From assembly GCA_017543805.1 (NCBI GenBank), contig JAFYFK010000162.1, positions 1 to 14,547 of the forward strand: a stretch of DNA of 14,547 bases. Direction: 5' to 3'. Below, in pieces: positions 7,340-14,275 of this stretch. The stretch is from Bacillota bacterium (GTDB taxonomy: Bacteria; Bacillota; Clostridia; Peptostreptococcales; Anaerovoracaceae). The notes under the pieces are model-generated. The model was not told the DNA's origin and did no database searches. It worked only from the letters and a program-made list of their open reading frames with translations. Position numbers and translations under genes: made by a program. Every line of letters starts with the position of its first letter. Positions within the stretch are counted from its first letter, which is position 1.

Positions 7340-7882
7340 CTAATCCAAAATCTCGAGCAATTCTGCAGAAATTGAACCAGCTTCGTGTGTGACCCGGTAC
7401 GTATATATTTTGCTTCTGAACGCTGGTGTGATAGCGTAAATACGGTTACCATCATAATAGCAGGCTTCGAATACCTCCGGAAGCGGAGAAACCAGTTCTA
7501 CCGGCGTTCCTTCCGCCGTGACGATGTACAATGCAGTCGCCGTCGAATCATGCGGGAGCGAGGCCGTCACCAAAGATTCTCCATCAGCCTTAGACACTAC
7601 CTCGGCGTTGTAAATTCCGTACTCTTTTCTCATACGGTCAGCTTCGACTGTGACATACATGATTCCAGCGTCATTTTTTTCGTCAAAGTCAAACTTTCCC
7701 AGCACCTTCTTCAGTCCGGATTCGGGAGAATACTGCCAAACGACATCTCTATTGCTGAAATAATAGATACCGTTACGCAAAACCCCTTCACTTGAATAAT
7801 AATCTGGACGAAGAGGAAAGCAAAGAACAGCCGCCGCAAGAACCGATATAGCAATAACAGTAATAACAGTTACCTTTTTCAC
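7340..7882 (-). CDS. Exported hypothetical protein with an N-terminal membrane segment
   Basis: About 180 residues with an N-terminal hydrophobic segment (VTVITVIAISVLAAAVLCF) and a beta-rich exterior part, including GVLRNGIYYFSNRDVVWQYSPESG and YYDGNRIYAIT. These look like two or three blades of a beta-propeller-like repeat, but no family can be named. The start is uncertain: a GTG at 7882 lies 10 bases after AGAGAGG, and an in-frame TTG at 7888 lies 4 bases after it. There is no ATG in a sensible place. It directly precedes the small secreted protein gene (9-base gap), so they are probably cotranscribed. An upstream gap of about 120 bases separates it from the lipoprotein gene. It belongs to the AT-richer accessory block. 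Confidence 0.68.
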   Translation of the reverse strand: MKKVTVITVIAISVLAAAVLCFPLRPDYYSSEGVLRNGIYYFSNRDVVWQYSPESGLKKVLGKFDFDEKNDAGIMYVTVEADRMRKEYGIYNAEVVSKADGESLVTASLPHDSTATALYIVTAEGTPVELVSPLPEVFEACYYDGNRIYAITPAFRSKIYTYRVTHEAGSISAELLEILD

Positions 7883-8006
7883 GGACAAATTACCTCTCTA
7901 TCCCGAACATAATAAACATATCATTTGCAGGTATTCACTTTGCAACAAAACCATTACTATGAAGGGTATTTTTCTTACCAACACGAAAATTTAGAGCGCC
8001 TTCTTA

Positions 8007-9020
8007 TTAACGGGGACACAAGTATGCCTCAATATGGTTTCTTAATATTTCATATTTACATATGATTTCATCAGCTTTCACTAATAATGCATAGTCAATA
8101 TCATTTAATTCACAGTAGTCTTTCAATTCTTCCTTTGAAACTATAATTCCTTCAGCATTGGCTATCGCGCCAACGATTAAACATTCTTTAACACGTCTTT
8201 CACAAGATTTATAACACCAACTATAAAATTCTTCCTCAGAAAGATTATATGTATCTGAAATATACTCTAATGGAGACACATTTTCTGGAATAGAATAAGC
8301 AAGTTCGTGCGCTGCCAATTCGGTTGCATGTTTAATAATATCATCGTCGTTAATTATGAAAACTGAACGTTCTATTATTTTATCAATGCTTTTACTCCAA
8401 GCAGAATACTGATGCTGTTCAAAAATAGTAGCTTTAACATTTCCCGTCCATTCGTCTACAGAATCGAATCTGAAATGTTCTTTAACAAAATCGGCCGTCA
8501 ATTCTGCTGGTTCAATAGTATATATATACAGTGGTGTTATCGTACATATTCCTGGTTTTCCGGGATAATCATTGCTACTATAAGTAATACTGTAAGGTTT
8601 CCCAACCATTTTATTCAGGACAGACTCTTCAATGGCTGAATCAAAATTGACTTTGCCAGCCAGAACAGTTTCTTCTTTCACAGAAAAAATGACTTGACCA
8701 TCGAAAGAAATCTCATAAGCTATCTTAACAAGATCCCCATCTTCAATGATTCTTTTCTTCTGCTGTACTTCTTTAGGAAAAAGTTCAAGATAATATTGAA
8801 TTACGTCTTTTACCTCGTCATCTGATACCGGGTCTACGGGAAACACATAATTGTGATAATTGCATAGTCTGGTTATTTCGTTATTGTTATACCCCTGAGA
8901 AAATAAATAGTCATGACATATTGTATTAGACAAACTATTATCGAGACTTTCTTTTCCACACGAACAAATCAACGAACACAAGATTAGTATTGACAAGAGC
9001 CTAACTATTTTCTGATACAT
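8007..9020 (-). CDS. Trigger-factor/FKBP-like lipoprotein, probable extracytoplasmic foldase
   Basis: With the ATG at 9020 (AAGGA 9 bases upstream) the protein has 337 residues and a classic lipoprotein signal, MYQKIVRLLSILILCSLICSC, whose likely lipidated residue is Cys21. An upstream in-frame ATG at 9053 would place extra residues before the signal and is rejected. Residues about 92-165 (GDLVKIAYEISFDGQVIFSV, then VLNKMVGKPYSIT) resemble the FKBP-type domain of trigger factor. Residues about 220-330 are helical and resemble its chaperone domain (IVGAIANAEGIIVSKEEL). The protein would be tethered outside the membrane and help exported proteins fold, which suits its place among secreted-protein genes and a protease fragment. 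The family match is from memory and moderate. The gene is AT-rich compared with the flanking core. Confidence 0.7.
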   Translation of the reverse strand: MYQKIVRLLSILILCSLICSCGKESLDNSLSNTICHDYLFSQGYNNNEITRLCNYHNYVFPVDPVSDDEVKDVIQYYLELFPKEVQQKKRIIEDGDLVKIAYEISFDGQVIFSVKEETVLAGKVNFDSAIEESVLNKMVGKPYSITYSSNDYPGKPGICTITPLYIYTIEPAELTADFVKEHFRFDSVDEWTGNVKATIFEQHQYSAWSKSIDKIIERSVFIINDDDIIKHATELAAHELAYSIPENVSPLEYISDTYNLSEEEFYSWCYKSCERRVKECLIVGAIANAEGIIVSKEELKDYCELNDIDYALLVKADEIICKYEILRNHIEAYLCPR

Positions 9021-9108
9021 TTTTATAGATCCTTGGAATATAAGCAATGTCATTCTTGTTCATCAGGTTTGTTGACTCAAAAATAATACTACTATTGAGC
9101 ATTTTAAG

Positions 9109-9648
9109 TTACTCTGCAATGCCAATAGAACCGGTCTCTATATAGATTTGAAGGGCATCATCAAATAAATACTTTAATACAGCAATCCTCTCGGTGTTAA
9201 TGCAATTATCTGAATTATCATAACAGATTTCGACTCTGTTATCTTTATCATTGATCCTGACCCAGCGGAATCCTTCAAATCCGCATAGTAGAGGCAAGAT
9301 ATGTTTCATGAACTGTAGCTTACTATAAGGGACAAGATCCTTTCTTACAGCAAACCTCAAAGTGTATTTGTTCTGAATCTGAGATTCAATGAAATTGACT
9401 GCAGTCCTTGCATAATAGTCATCAATCAGAAATGTAATACTTTCTTCATTATTGTACTCCCTCTGTATGCTGTAAGTCGCCCATGCGCCACAAACACCTT
9501 GTGGAAAGCATACATTACCACTATTCGAAATCCAGATTCTGTATAACTCTCCTGCTGTTTCACATTTTTTGCAAGGAATGTTCGGAACAAACGATGCCAG
9601 CACTAAAACGGATAATATTAGAATTGTAATATGTAAGGATTTTCTCAT
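9109..9648 (-). CDS. Small secreted protein, paralogue of the protein at 6803-7330
   Basis: The 179-residue protein starts MRKSLHITILILSVLVLASF, a signal peptide. The mature part has AGELYRIW, FPQGVCGAWATYSIQ, a helix-rich middle (AVNFIESQIQNKYTL, KLQFMKHILPLL) and strands WVRINDKDNRVEICYDN. The order and spacing of these blocks match the 175-residue protein at 6803-7330, though identity is low. Its start lies only 4 bases after the stop of the serine-protease fragment, so the two were probably one operon and perhaps partners. The terminal pattern and this position suggest a stand-alone protease propeptide or inhibitor; that is inference only. Several cysteines (in IPCKKCE, GVC, LLC) are present. 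Confidence 0.72.
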   Translation of the reverse strand: MRKSLHITILILSVLVLASFVPNIPCKKCETAGELYRIWISNSGNVCFPQGVCGAWATYSIQREYNNEESITFLIDDYYARTAVNFIESQIQNKYTLRFAVRKDLVPYSKLQFMKHILPLLCGFEGFRWVRINDKDNRVEICYDNSDNCINTERIAVLKYLFDDALQIYIETGSIGIAE

Positions 9649-9652
9649 AGTT

Positions 9653-9913
9653 CTAATTTGTATTTATTGTAAACCCCGCTCCGTGGACATATGTGTATGG
9701 AGTAAAATGAGTATATCTGTAACCATCTATAGTTTCACCACAACAATGAACCCCGCAAAAACTTACACCGCCACTGGTATATTGGAAATAAGGTCCACCA
9801 CTATCGCCAAAATTGGACGTTCCGTTATTAAGCAGTTTTACTTGGGTCATTCCACGCACCTGAACAGTTACATTATAATACCATAACAGCCCTATTGTTT
9901 TGTTAAGGCGCAA
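9653..9913 (-). pseudogene. 5'-truncated streptogrisin/trypsin-like serine protease (C-terminal part only)
   Basis: The 86-codon reading frame carries NVTVQVRGMTQVKLLNNGT, the serine motif FGDSGGPYF and the C-terminal beta-barrel strands and helix (FCGVHCCGE, YTHFTPYTYVHGAGFTI). These are the last third of a family S1 serine protease, with the serine nucleophile inside GDSGG. The catalytic His and Asp, the first barrel and any signal peptide are missing. The frame has no ATG, only a TTG at 9913, and an in-frame TGA lies about 24 bases further upstream, overlapping the end of the 9937 gene. The remains directly follow the 264-residue secreted protein gene. It is most likely a decayed gene; the alternative of a small secreted peptide is unlikely because no export signal is visible. 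Confidence 0.75.
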
Positions 9914-9936
9914 GCAGAAAAACTTACCCTTTCATT

Positions 9937-10731
9937 TTAGAGATCATCTTCAGGGTATTCAGGGAATTTTTCCGACCATGAAAGGCCTTGCCGTATCTCC
10001 CATCCATTTTTTTCGGAGCCTTCAACATAAAAATGAAAATTGTAAAGTCCGCTTTCAGATTCCGTCTTATTGTTGAACGACAAGTTGACAGAAAAACGTT
10101 GCTTCTCTGTAATTCTTACCGCTTTAACCGGTTCCTTATCAATGTATCGGTCAATCAAATCTACTCTCTTGTTTTCCATGGCCTCTGGGCCTTCGTCGGA
10201 AGTAAGGAAAATATCATAGTATCCTATACCTTCTGATTCAGCGATTTGAGTCCAATATTCACGATTCATTAATTGATAGGTTTTCTCATCAACAATTTCA
10301 CCGATCTCCACAACTTTATATCCAAGAGCACCATCAATAGGTTCTTCTTCAACAAGTTCATATTTTACAGTTTCCCACGCATCATCGCCAAACTGTTCTT
10401 TTACCAGAGCATTCTGTGCGGCGGCATAACGAGCCTGTGTTAAGAGTCTCTCAGAATACTGCTGCTTTTCGTCTAATAAACCATTCTGTTCTGCATCTTC
10501 TAAAAATGCATCTGGCAATAAATCTTCTGATGCCTCCATCCCAGGATGATTACAAAAAATCTTGTCTGCATTCTCAAAATCACCGCCAATATAACTAATA
10601 TAATTATTAATAAGGTTTTGCAAATCATATTCTTCTACTGCCGAGGTTTCTTGCGAAGTCTTATATACTATCGGAATAATACATACAATAGCTATTAGCA
10701 CCGCAACAATGACAAAAGCTTTATTTTTCAT
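9937..10731 (-). CDS. Secreted or membrane-anchored hypothetical protein, first gene of the exported block
   Basis: The 264-residue protein begins with a single hydrophobic segment (KAFVIVAVLIAIVCIIPIVY) and a long acidic exterior domain rich in Glu and Asp. The exterior includes LNNYISYIGGDFENADKIF-like and YDIFLTSDEGPEAMENKR stretches and ends in KFPEYPEDDL. I do not recognise a family; no lipobox or catalytic motif is evident. AGAAGGG lies 9 bases before the ATG. It is the first gene of the minus-strand accessory operon and sits behind an ECF-type promoter element at 10755-10783 matching the one upstream of the sigma-factor gene, so it is probably made when that sigma factor is active. A role in envelope or secreted-protein stress is possible but not shown by the sequence. 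Confidence 0.7.
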   Translation of the reverse strand: MKNKAFVIVAVLIAIVCIIPIVYKTSQETSAVEEYDLQNLINNYISYIGGDFENADKIFCNHPGMEASEDLLPDAFLEDAEQNGLLDEKQQYSERLLTQARYAAAQNALVKEQFGDDAWETVKYELVEEEPIDGALGYKVVEIGEIVDEKTYQLMNREYWTQIAESEGIGYYDIFLTSDEGPEAMENKRVDLIDRYIDKEPVKAVRITEKQRFSVNLSFNNKTESESGLYNFHFYVEGSEKNGWEIRQGLSWSEKFPEYPEDDL

Positions 10732-10754
10732 ATCAATCTACCCTTCTACACTAT

Positions 10755-10783
10755 TAACGATTTGAAATGCAAAAATCGGACAA
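10755..10783 (-). promoter_or_regulatory. ECF-type promoter element of the exported-protein operon
   Basis: On the minus strand TTGTCCG (10783 to 10777), 15 bases, then ATCGTTA (10761 to 10755), 23 bases before the ATG at 10731. The same two blocks with the same spacing lie upstream of the sigma-factor gene on the other strand. No housekeeping -10 is needed to explain it. Confidence 0.65.
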
Positions 10784-10870
10784 TGATCATATTAAAATTC
10801 TTTAAAATTTATAATAAATCTAACTGATGGGTGGGGGTAGAAAATATTTACATCATTTAGTTTTCAGTTT

Positions 10871-10899
10871 TTGTCCGAAAATCTTTTTCAAAATCGTTA
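10871..10899 (+). promoter_or_regulatory. ECF-type autoregulatory promoter element of the sigma-factor gene
   Basis: TTGTCCG (10871-10877), exactly 15 bases, then ATCGTTA (10893-10899), 24 bases before the ATG at 10924. It matches the divergent element at 10755-10783 in both blocks, in the spacer length and in distance to the start codon. A TCAAA run before the second block is also shared. Autoregulation by the sigma factor is the likely meaning. Confidence 0.65.
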
Positions 10900-10923
10900 T
10901 TATAGTACAAGAGGGAATTGAAG

Positions 10924-11445
10924 ATGTTAGCTATATATCTACAACTCATTGATACGGATCAGGACAGAGATAAGTTTACTGATGTCTATGAACGATACCG
11001 CGGCAAAATGTTCCTTGCCGCAAACCGGATCCTTCATAGTCACGCGGATTCTGAAGATGCGGTGCACGAGGCTTTCATTTACATATTAAATAATCTGCCA
11101 AAGATCGAAACCGTGTCGAGTCCAAAAACCGAGGCTTACTGCGTCATAATTGCGCAAAGCAGGGCTTTGGATAAGTACGAAAAGCGGCAGAGGGAGGAGA
11201 CGCTTCAGATAGACGAGAAGCTTGTTGCCAGCCCCGCTGCTCCGGATGATTCGCTGCTTACAGAAGCTTTAAACAGATTGCCGCTGCATTTTAGAACTGT
11301 TATTTATCTTCGGTATTACATAGGTTATAAAATCCGGGAAATAGCGCCTATGCTGAACATGACCGAAACCGCCGCCCAAAGGATGCTGACCAGAGCAAAG
11401 AACGCGCTTGAAGAAAAGCTTGAGGAACTAAGACATGAACACTAA
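10924..11445 (+). CDS. RNA polymerase ECF-type sigma factor (sigma-70 family)
   Basis: The ATG at 10924 (GAGGG 8 bases upstream) gives a 173-residue protein starting MLAIYLQLIDTDQDRDKF, as is usual for a clostridial ECF subgroup. An upstream in-frame TTG at 10918 is not needed. Region 2 runs from about residue 15 to 80 (FTDVYERYRGKMFLAANRIL, then HADSEDAVHEAFIYI). Region 4 runs from about 112 to 165 (LNRLPLHFRTVIYLRYYIGY, then KIREIAPMLNMTETAAQRML). This is the two-domain sigma2/sigma4 arrangement without region 3. It would direct RNA polymerase to the TTGTCCG-N15-ATCGTTA elements upstream of itself and of the divergent exported-protein genes. It overlaps the anti-sigma gene by 11 bases, so the two are translated together. 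Confidence 0.88.
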   Translation: MLAIYLQLIDTDQDRDKFTDVYERYRGKMFLAANRILHSHADSEDAVHEAFIYILNNLPKIETVSSPKTEAYCVIIAQSRALDKYEKRQREETLQIDEKLVASPAAPDDSLLTEALNRLPLHFRTVIYLRYYIGYKIREIAPMLNMTETAAQRMLTRAKNALEEKLEELRHEH

Positions 11446-12127
11446 TTATTCGTTTTCAGAAAATGAACTTAGCATTGCGGCTGAAAAATCCTGCAGCTCA
11501 ATGCTCTCAGGACTGTCTTCATGTGATGAAAAAATATCCTTCACAAAAGACTTTCTCGAAAGGATGGATCTGCTGATCTCCAGCATAAGACAGAAACAGC
11601 GGAGGCGAAGACAAATGACGCAGTTTGCCGCAGTTTTTATTGCAGCTATCCTGGTTGTTTTTACATGGCTTACAGTAGATGTACAGGCACGCAGCAGAGT
11701 TATTGAATGGATAAAAAGCTATGGCTCAAAGGTGATTAATTACGAATTTACGGGAAACAACGAAGACATTACCATGGATATTCCTGAATTCGAGCTGTCT
11801 TGGATCCCTGACGGATACCTCTTGAACTCAGAAACCCACACCTCGGTATTTCATACGTATATCTATGAAAACGATGCTGACGGTTTCGTCTTCGCATATC
11901 ATAAAACAGACGATTCCGACTCCAGCGGTATTTTCAGCAGCAACAATCTGCTGCACAAACAGCTTACAATAAACAATATGGACGCAGAGCTTGTCTATTG
12001 CAGCGACCCAGCTGACAGCAGCGTTCTTACATGGTTTGACGCTGATAATTCAATTGTTTTTGAGATCAACAGCACCCTTCCTCCGGAGACGATTATTAAT
12101 ATTGCAAGGGGCGTAAAGCAGAAATAA
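11435..12127 (+). CDS. Membrane-bound anti-sigma factor, DUF4367-like
   Basis: The 230-residue protein has a cytoplasmic N-terminus (1-60, no zinc-binding His-Cys-Cys motif), a basic stop (KQRRRRQ) and one transmembrane segment at about 63-82. The exterior domain contains FELSWIPDGYLL, NNMDAELVY and a closing FEINSTLPPETIINIARGV. This final pattern matches DUF4367-type sensor domains found with ECF sigma factors of Clostridia. The N-terminal part should hold the sigma factor at the membrane until an envelope signal releases it. The start lies inside the sigma gene end with GAGGAA in front. The strong terminator at 12264-12299 closes the operon. Composition is as AT-rich as the accessory block, so sigma, anti-sigma and target genes probably arrived together. 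Confidence 0.78.
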   Translation: MNTNYSFSENELSIAAEKSCSSMLSGLSSCDEKISFTKDFLERMDLLISSIRQKQRRRRQMTQFAAVFIAAILVVFTWLTVDVQARSRVIEWIKSYGSKVINYEFTGNNEDITMDIPEFELSWIPDGYLLNSETHTSVFHTYIYENDADGFVFAYHKTDDSDSSGIFSSNNLLHKQLTINNMDAELVYCSDPADSSVLTWFDADNSIVFEINSTLPPETIINIARGVKQK

Positions 12128-12263
12128 GTTAAGCGAATTATAATCATTTGCAAAATAGTGGAGAAGATAAGATAATAAGTTCAGAGGGCAGAAAAACTGC
12201 CGCATTTGATAATCGCTACCAAGGAGGAAGACCAATGAAGATCACAGCAGTCGAAGCGCTTTA

Positions 12264-12299
12264 TTCAGCAGGGTTTAACAGCCCTGTTGAATTTTTTTT
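12264..12299 (+). terminator. Strong intrinsic terminator after the sigma/anti-sigma operon
   Basis: TTCAGCAGGG (12264-12273) pairs with CCCTGTTGAA (12282-12291) over 10 pairs including one G-U, with an 8-base loop, and is followed directly by eight T. It ends transcription of the sigma operon and of the gene remnant. Confidence 0.9.
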
Positions 12300-12309
12300 A
12301 ATTTTGGTG

Positions 12310-12338
12310 TTGACAAAATTTCAGACTTGTATTATTGT
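12310..12338 (+). promoter_or_regulatory. Promoter of the GntR/ABC operon
   Basis: A perfect TTGACA (12310-12315), 17-base spacer, then TATTGT (12333-12338). The operator repeats overlap the -10 and the start site, consistent with repression by the first gene's product. Confidence 0.7.
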
Positions 12339-12356
12339 ATTACTGTCTTAATACAA
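12327..12356 (+). promoter_or_regulatory. Operator repeats, probably bound by the GntR repressor
   Basis: Two tandem copies of TTGTATTA (12327-12334 and 12335-12342) are followed by the inverse TAATACAA (12349-12356). The inner copy and the inverse form a perfect palindrome, TTGTATTA-N6-TAATACAA. The site covers the -10 hexamer. An AT-rich palindrome of this size in front of its own gene is usual for YtrA-subfamily regulators. Confidence 0.7.
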
Positions 12357-12412
12357 AAGTCGCGACAAACATAAAAAGGCACTCTCAAAAGAGGTATTGG
12401 AAAGGAGTAAAC

Positions 12413-12781
12413 ATGGGATGGAACTTTAACGACGGCAGTCCCATATATCTTCAGCTCTGCGCGGTCATTAAGGGGAAGATCGCGTCCGGGGAATACGCGC
12501 CGGGGAGCAAGCTGCAGCCCGTCAGGGACCTGGCCCTTGAGGCCGGGGTCAACCCTAACACGGTGCAGCGGGCGTACGCGGAGCTGGAGCGGGACGGACT
12601 GGTAAACGCCGAACGCACAAGCGGCCGCTTTGTAACGGCCGACGCCGAAAAGATAAAACAGCTGCGCGGGGCTCTGAGCAGCGGGTTTATCGGGGAGATG
12701 TTTAAACAGCTGCAGGGCCTCGGCCTTACAAACGAAGAGATAATCGCAGCTGTACAGAATTGGGGGTATTCAGATAAATGA
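12413..12781 (+). CDS. GntR-family transcriptional repressor, YtrA subfamily
   Basis: The ATG at 12413 (AAAGGAG 5 bases before it) gives 122 residues starting MGWNFNDGSPIYLQL; an upstream in-frame ATG inside the operator is rejected. The N-terminal winged helix-turn-helix (about 10-78: IYLQLCAVIKGKIASGEY, LQPVRDLALEAGVNPNTVQR, AYAELERDGLV) is followed by a short helical dimerisation tail (about 85-122). This is the size and shape of YtrA-type GntR regulators, which lack a large ligand domain and control linked ABC transporters. Its stop overlaps the ATPase start (ATGA). It probably represses its own promoter through the palindrome overlapping the -10. The inducing signal is not visible; cell-envelope antibiotics are typical in related systems. 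Confidence 0.9.
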   Translation: MGWNFNDGSPIYLQLCAVIKGKIASGEYAPGSKLQPVRDLALEAGVNPNTVQRAYAELERDGLVNAERTSGRFVTADAEKIKQLRGALSSGFIGEMFKQLQGLGLTNEEIIAAVQNWGYSDK

Positions 12782-13473
12782 CGACATTCAAGTGTGAAGG
12801 GCTTACAAAGAATTACGGGTCGCTGCGGGCGCTGGACAGCGTGGATCTGTCCATAGAGCCGGGCCGCATCGTAGGTCTTCTGGGGCCGAACGGATCGGGA
12901 AAAACAACTCTTATAAAGATCGCTTCGCGCCTGCTGGTGCCGAGCGCCGGAAAGCTCGAGATCTGCGGCATGGAGCCTTCCGAAAAGACCAAGGCGCTGG
13001 TCTCCTACCTCCCGGACAGAGACTATCTGCCGGGCTGGATGAAGGTCTCCGAGCTGGTCGATATGTACGGGGATTTCTTTGCGGACTTCGACCGCGAAAG
13101 AGCGCAGAAGATGATGGATTCCCTGAGCCTGGACGGTAAGATGCTGCTCAGGAAGCTCTCCAAGGGCAACAAGGAAAAGGTCCAGCTGATACTGACTATG
13201 AGCCGCAGGGCAAAGCTCTACCTGCTGGACGAGCCGATCGCCGGGGTCGATCCGGCCGCCCGCGATTACATACTCGACACCATCCTCTCAAACTATGACG
13301 AGGAAGCGGTAGTGCTTATCAGCACGCATCTGATAAGCGATGTCGAAAAGGTTCTGGATGAGGCGATATTCCTTAAACAGGGGAAAGTGGTGCTCCATAA
13401 GCCCGTCGACGACGTAAGGCAGGAGACCGGGATGAGCCTTGACGGGTATTTCAGGGAGGTATTCAAATGTTAG
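12778..13473 (+). CDS. ABC transporter ATP-binding protein
   Basis: The 231-residue ATPase shows Walker A GPNGSGKT (36-43), the signature LSKGN (127-131), Walker B LYLLDEP (147-153) with DP in the D-loop, and the switch His184 (ISTHL). The usual Q-loop Gln is replaced in SYLPDRDYLP (76-85), as in other YtrB-like ATPases. It starts 4 bases inside the end of the repressor gene and overlaps the permease gene by 7 bases, so the three are translated together. It should power the permease encoded next, as a YtrBC-type exporter or bacitracin/envelope-stress pump. The substrate is not deducible from the sequence. Confidence 0.93.
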   Translation: MTTFKCEGLTKNYGSLRALDSVDLSIEPGRIVGLLGPNGSGKTTLIKIASRLLVPSAGKLEICGMEPSEKTKALVSYLPDRDYLPGWMKVSELVDMYGDFFADFDRERAQKMMDSLSLDGKMLLRKLSKGNKEKVQLILTMSRRAKLYLLDEPIAGVDPAARDYILDTILSNYDEEAVVLISTHLISDVEKVLDEAIFLKQGKVVLHKPVDDVRQETGMSLDGYFREVFKC

Positions 13474-14195
13474 GGAAGCTTTTAAAATACGACTTCAGGT
13501 CGATCGGCCGGAGCATGTTTCCGGTGTACCTTATAACCATAGCTCTGAGCGTGATCCTTTCGGTAATGGTCAGGATGAGGGTTGACTCGAGCAACATCTT
13601 TACCGCGGGGCTTGTCCTCTTTGTGTCGCTGCTGGTCGGATCCACCATCGGCACAGTAATTCTGCTCAACCAGCGCTTCAGCAGGGGGCTGCTCGGAAAC
13701 GAGGGCTATCTGTACTTTGCCCTTCCGGTGCGCACATCACAGCACATAGCCTCCAAGCTTTTAAACGCGATCATCTGGGGGTTCATGCAGGTTGCCGTGG
13801 TCGGCGTCAGCGGAGCGCTTATGCTTATCGTTGCCGGAGAATTAAAACTTGATGAACTTATAGAAGCCGTTACGCGCATCTTTCCGGAAATCGACACGGA
13901 GACATGGCTGAAAATGGGCAAGGCGCTGCTTCTGATGCTCCTGGAGATCGTCGCGCTTGTCTGCTTCGTCTATCTCTGCGACAGCATCGGACACCTGTTC
14001 AGCCGCCACAGGAGCCTGTGGACCGTTGTTTTCGGCATCGCCATCCTGGTGGTCCGCGGCAAGCTTACGCCGCATTACCTGGACTTCAGTGGCGGCGCCG
14101 GCGAGATCCTGTGGTACATCCTTCCGGTGGTCTTCTCCGCGATCTACCTCGGAGTGACCTGGTTCATCCTCGACAGACGGCTGAATCTGGAGTAG
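13467..14195 (+). CDS. ABC transporter permease, multi-span membrane protein
   Basis: The 242-residue protein starts MLGKLLKYDFRSIGRSMFPV, the amphipathic N-terminus common to ABC-2-like permeases. It has about six hydrophobic spans, near residues 18-37, 48-68, 98-122, 150-170, 180-198 and 212-235. No ATPase or solute-binding motif is present. It partners the ATPase encoded just before it (7-base overlap). Together with the YtrA-type repressor it makes a small stress-inducible export system. The stop at 14195 is about 80 bases ahead of the terminator at 14276-14324. Confidence 0.85.
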   Translation: MLGKLLKYDFRSIGRSMFPVYLITIALSVILSVMVRMRVDSSNIFTAGLVLFVSLLVGSTIGTVILLNQRFSRGLLGNEGYLYFALPVRTSQHIASKLLNAIIWGFMQVAVVGVSGALMLIVAGELKLDELIEAVTRIFPEIDTETWLKMGKALLLMLLEIVALVCFVYLCDSIGHLFSRHRSLWTVVFGIAILVVRGKLTPHYLDFSGGAGEILWYILPVVFSAIYLGVTWFILDRRLNLE

Positions 14196-14224
14196 GGAAT
14201 TATAACTTTCATAAAAATTTCTTC

Positions 14225-14253
14225 TTGCATTCCTCAGAAAAGAGGTCTACAAT
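14225..14253 (+). promoter_or_regulatory. Possible promoter of pyrG
   Basis: TTGCAT (14225-14230), 17 bases, then TACAAT (14248-14253). The -10 is good and the -35 weak. If used, transcription begins near 14260 and meets the terminator at 14276-14324 before pyrG. Confidence 0.4.
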
Positions 14254-14275
14254 AACTCCATTATTAGATTGAACA

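Larger units (their letters stand above)
12220..12351 (+). pseudogene. Remnant of the 5' end of a second enolase-superfamily gene
   Basis: From 12220 the DNA reads CCAAGGAGGAAGA and, after a 3-base insertion, ATG at 12235 followed by codons for KITAVEAL. This matches the ribosome binding site and first codons of the dehydratase-like gene at 5577-5610; 20 of 21 bases agree from the ATG onward. After about ten codons the similarity ends and the frame enters the terminator stem, closing at a stop at 12349-12351 inside the next promoter. It cannot encode an enzyme. It is best read as a deletion scar of a duplicated or related gene. Confidence 0.65.

Noticed and set aside
7876..7890. A third TTGTCCG element on the minus strand near the start of the 7340-7882 gene
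   Set aside because: The second block at 15 bases reads TTATTAC rather than ATCGTTA, and the sequence lies at the start codon, so it is coding.
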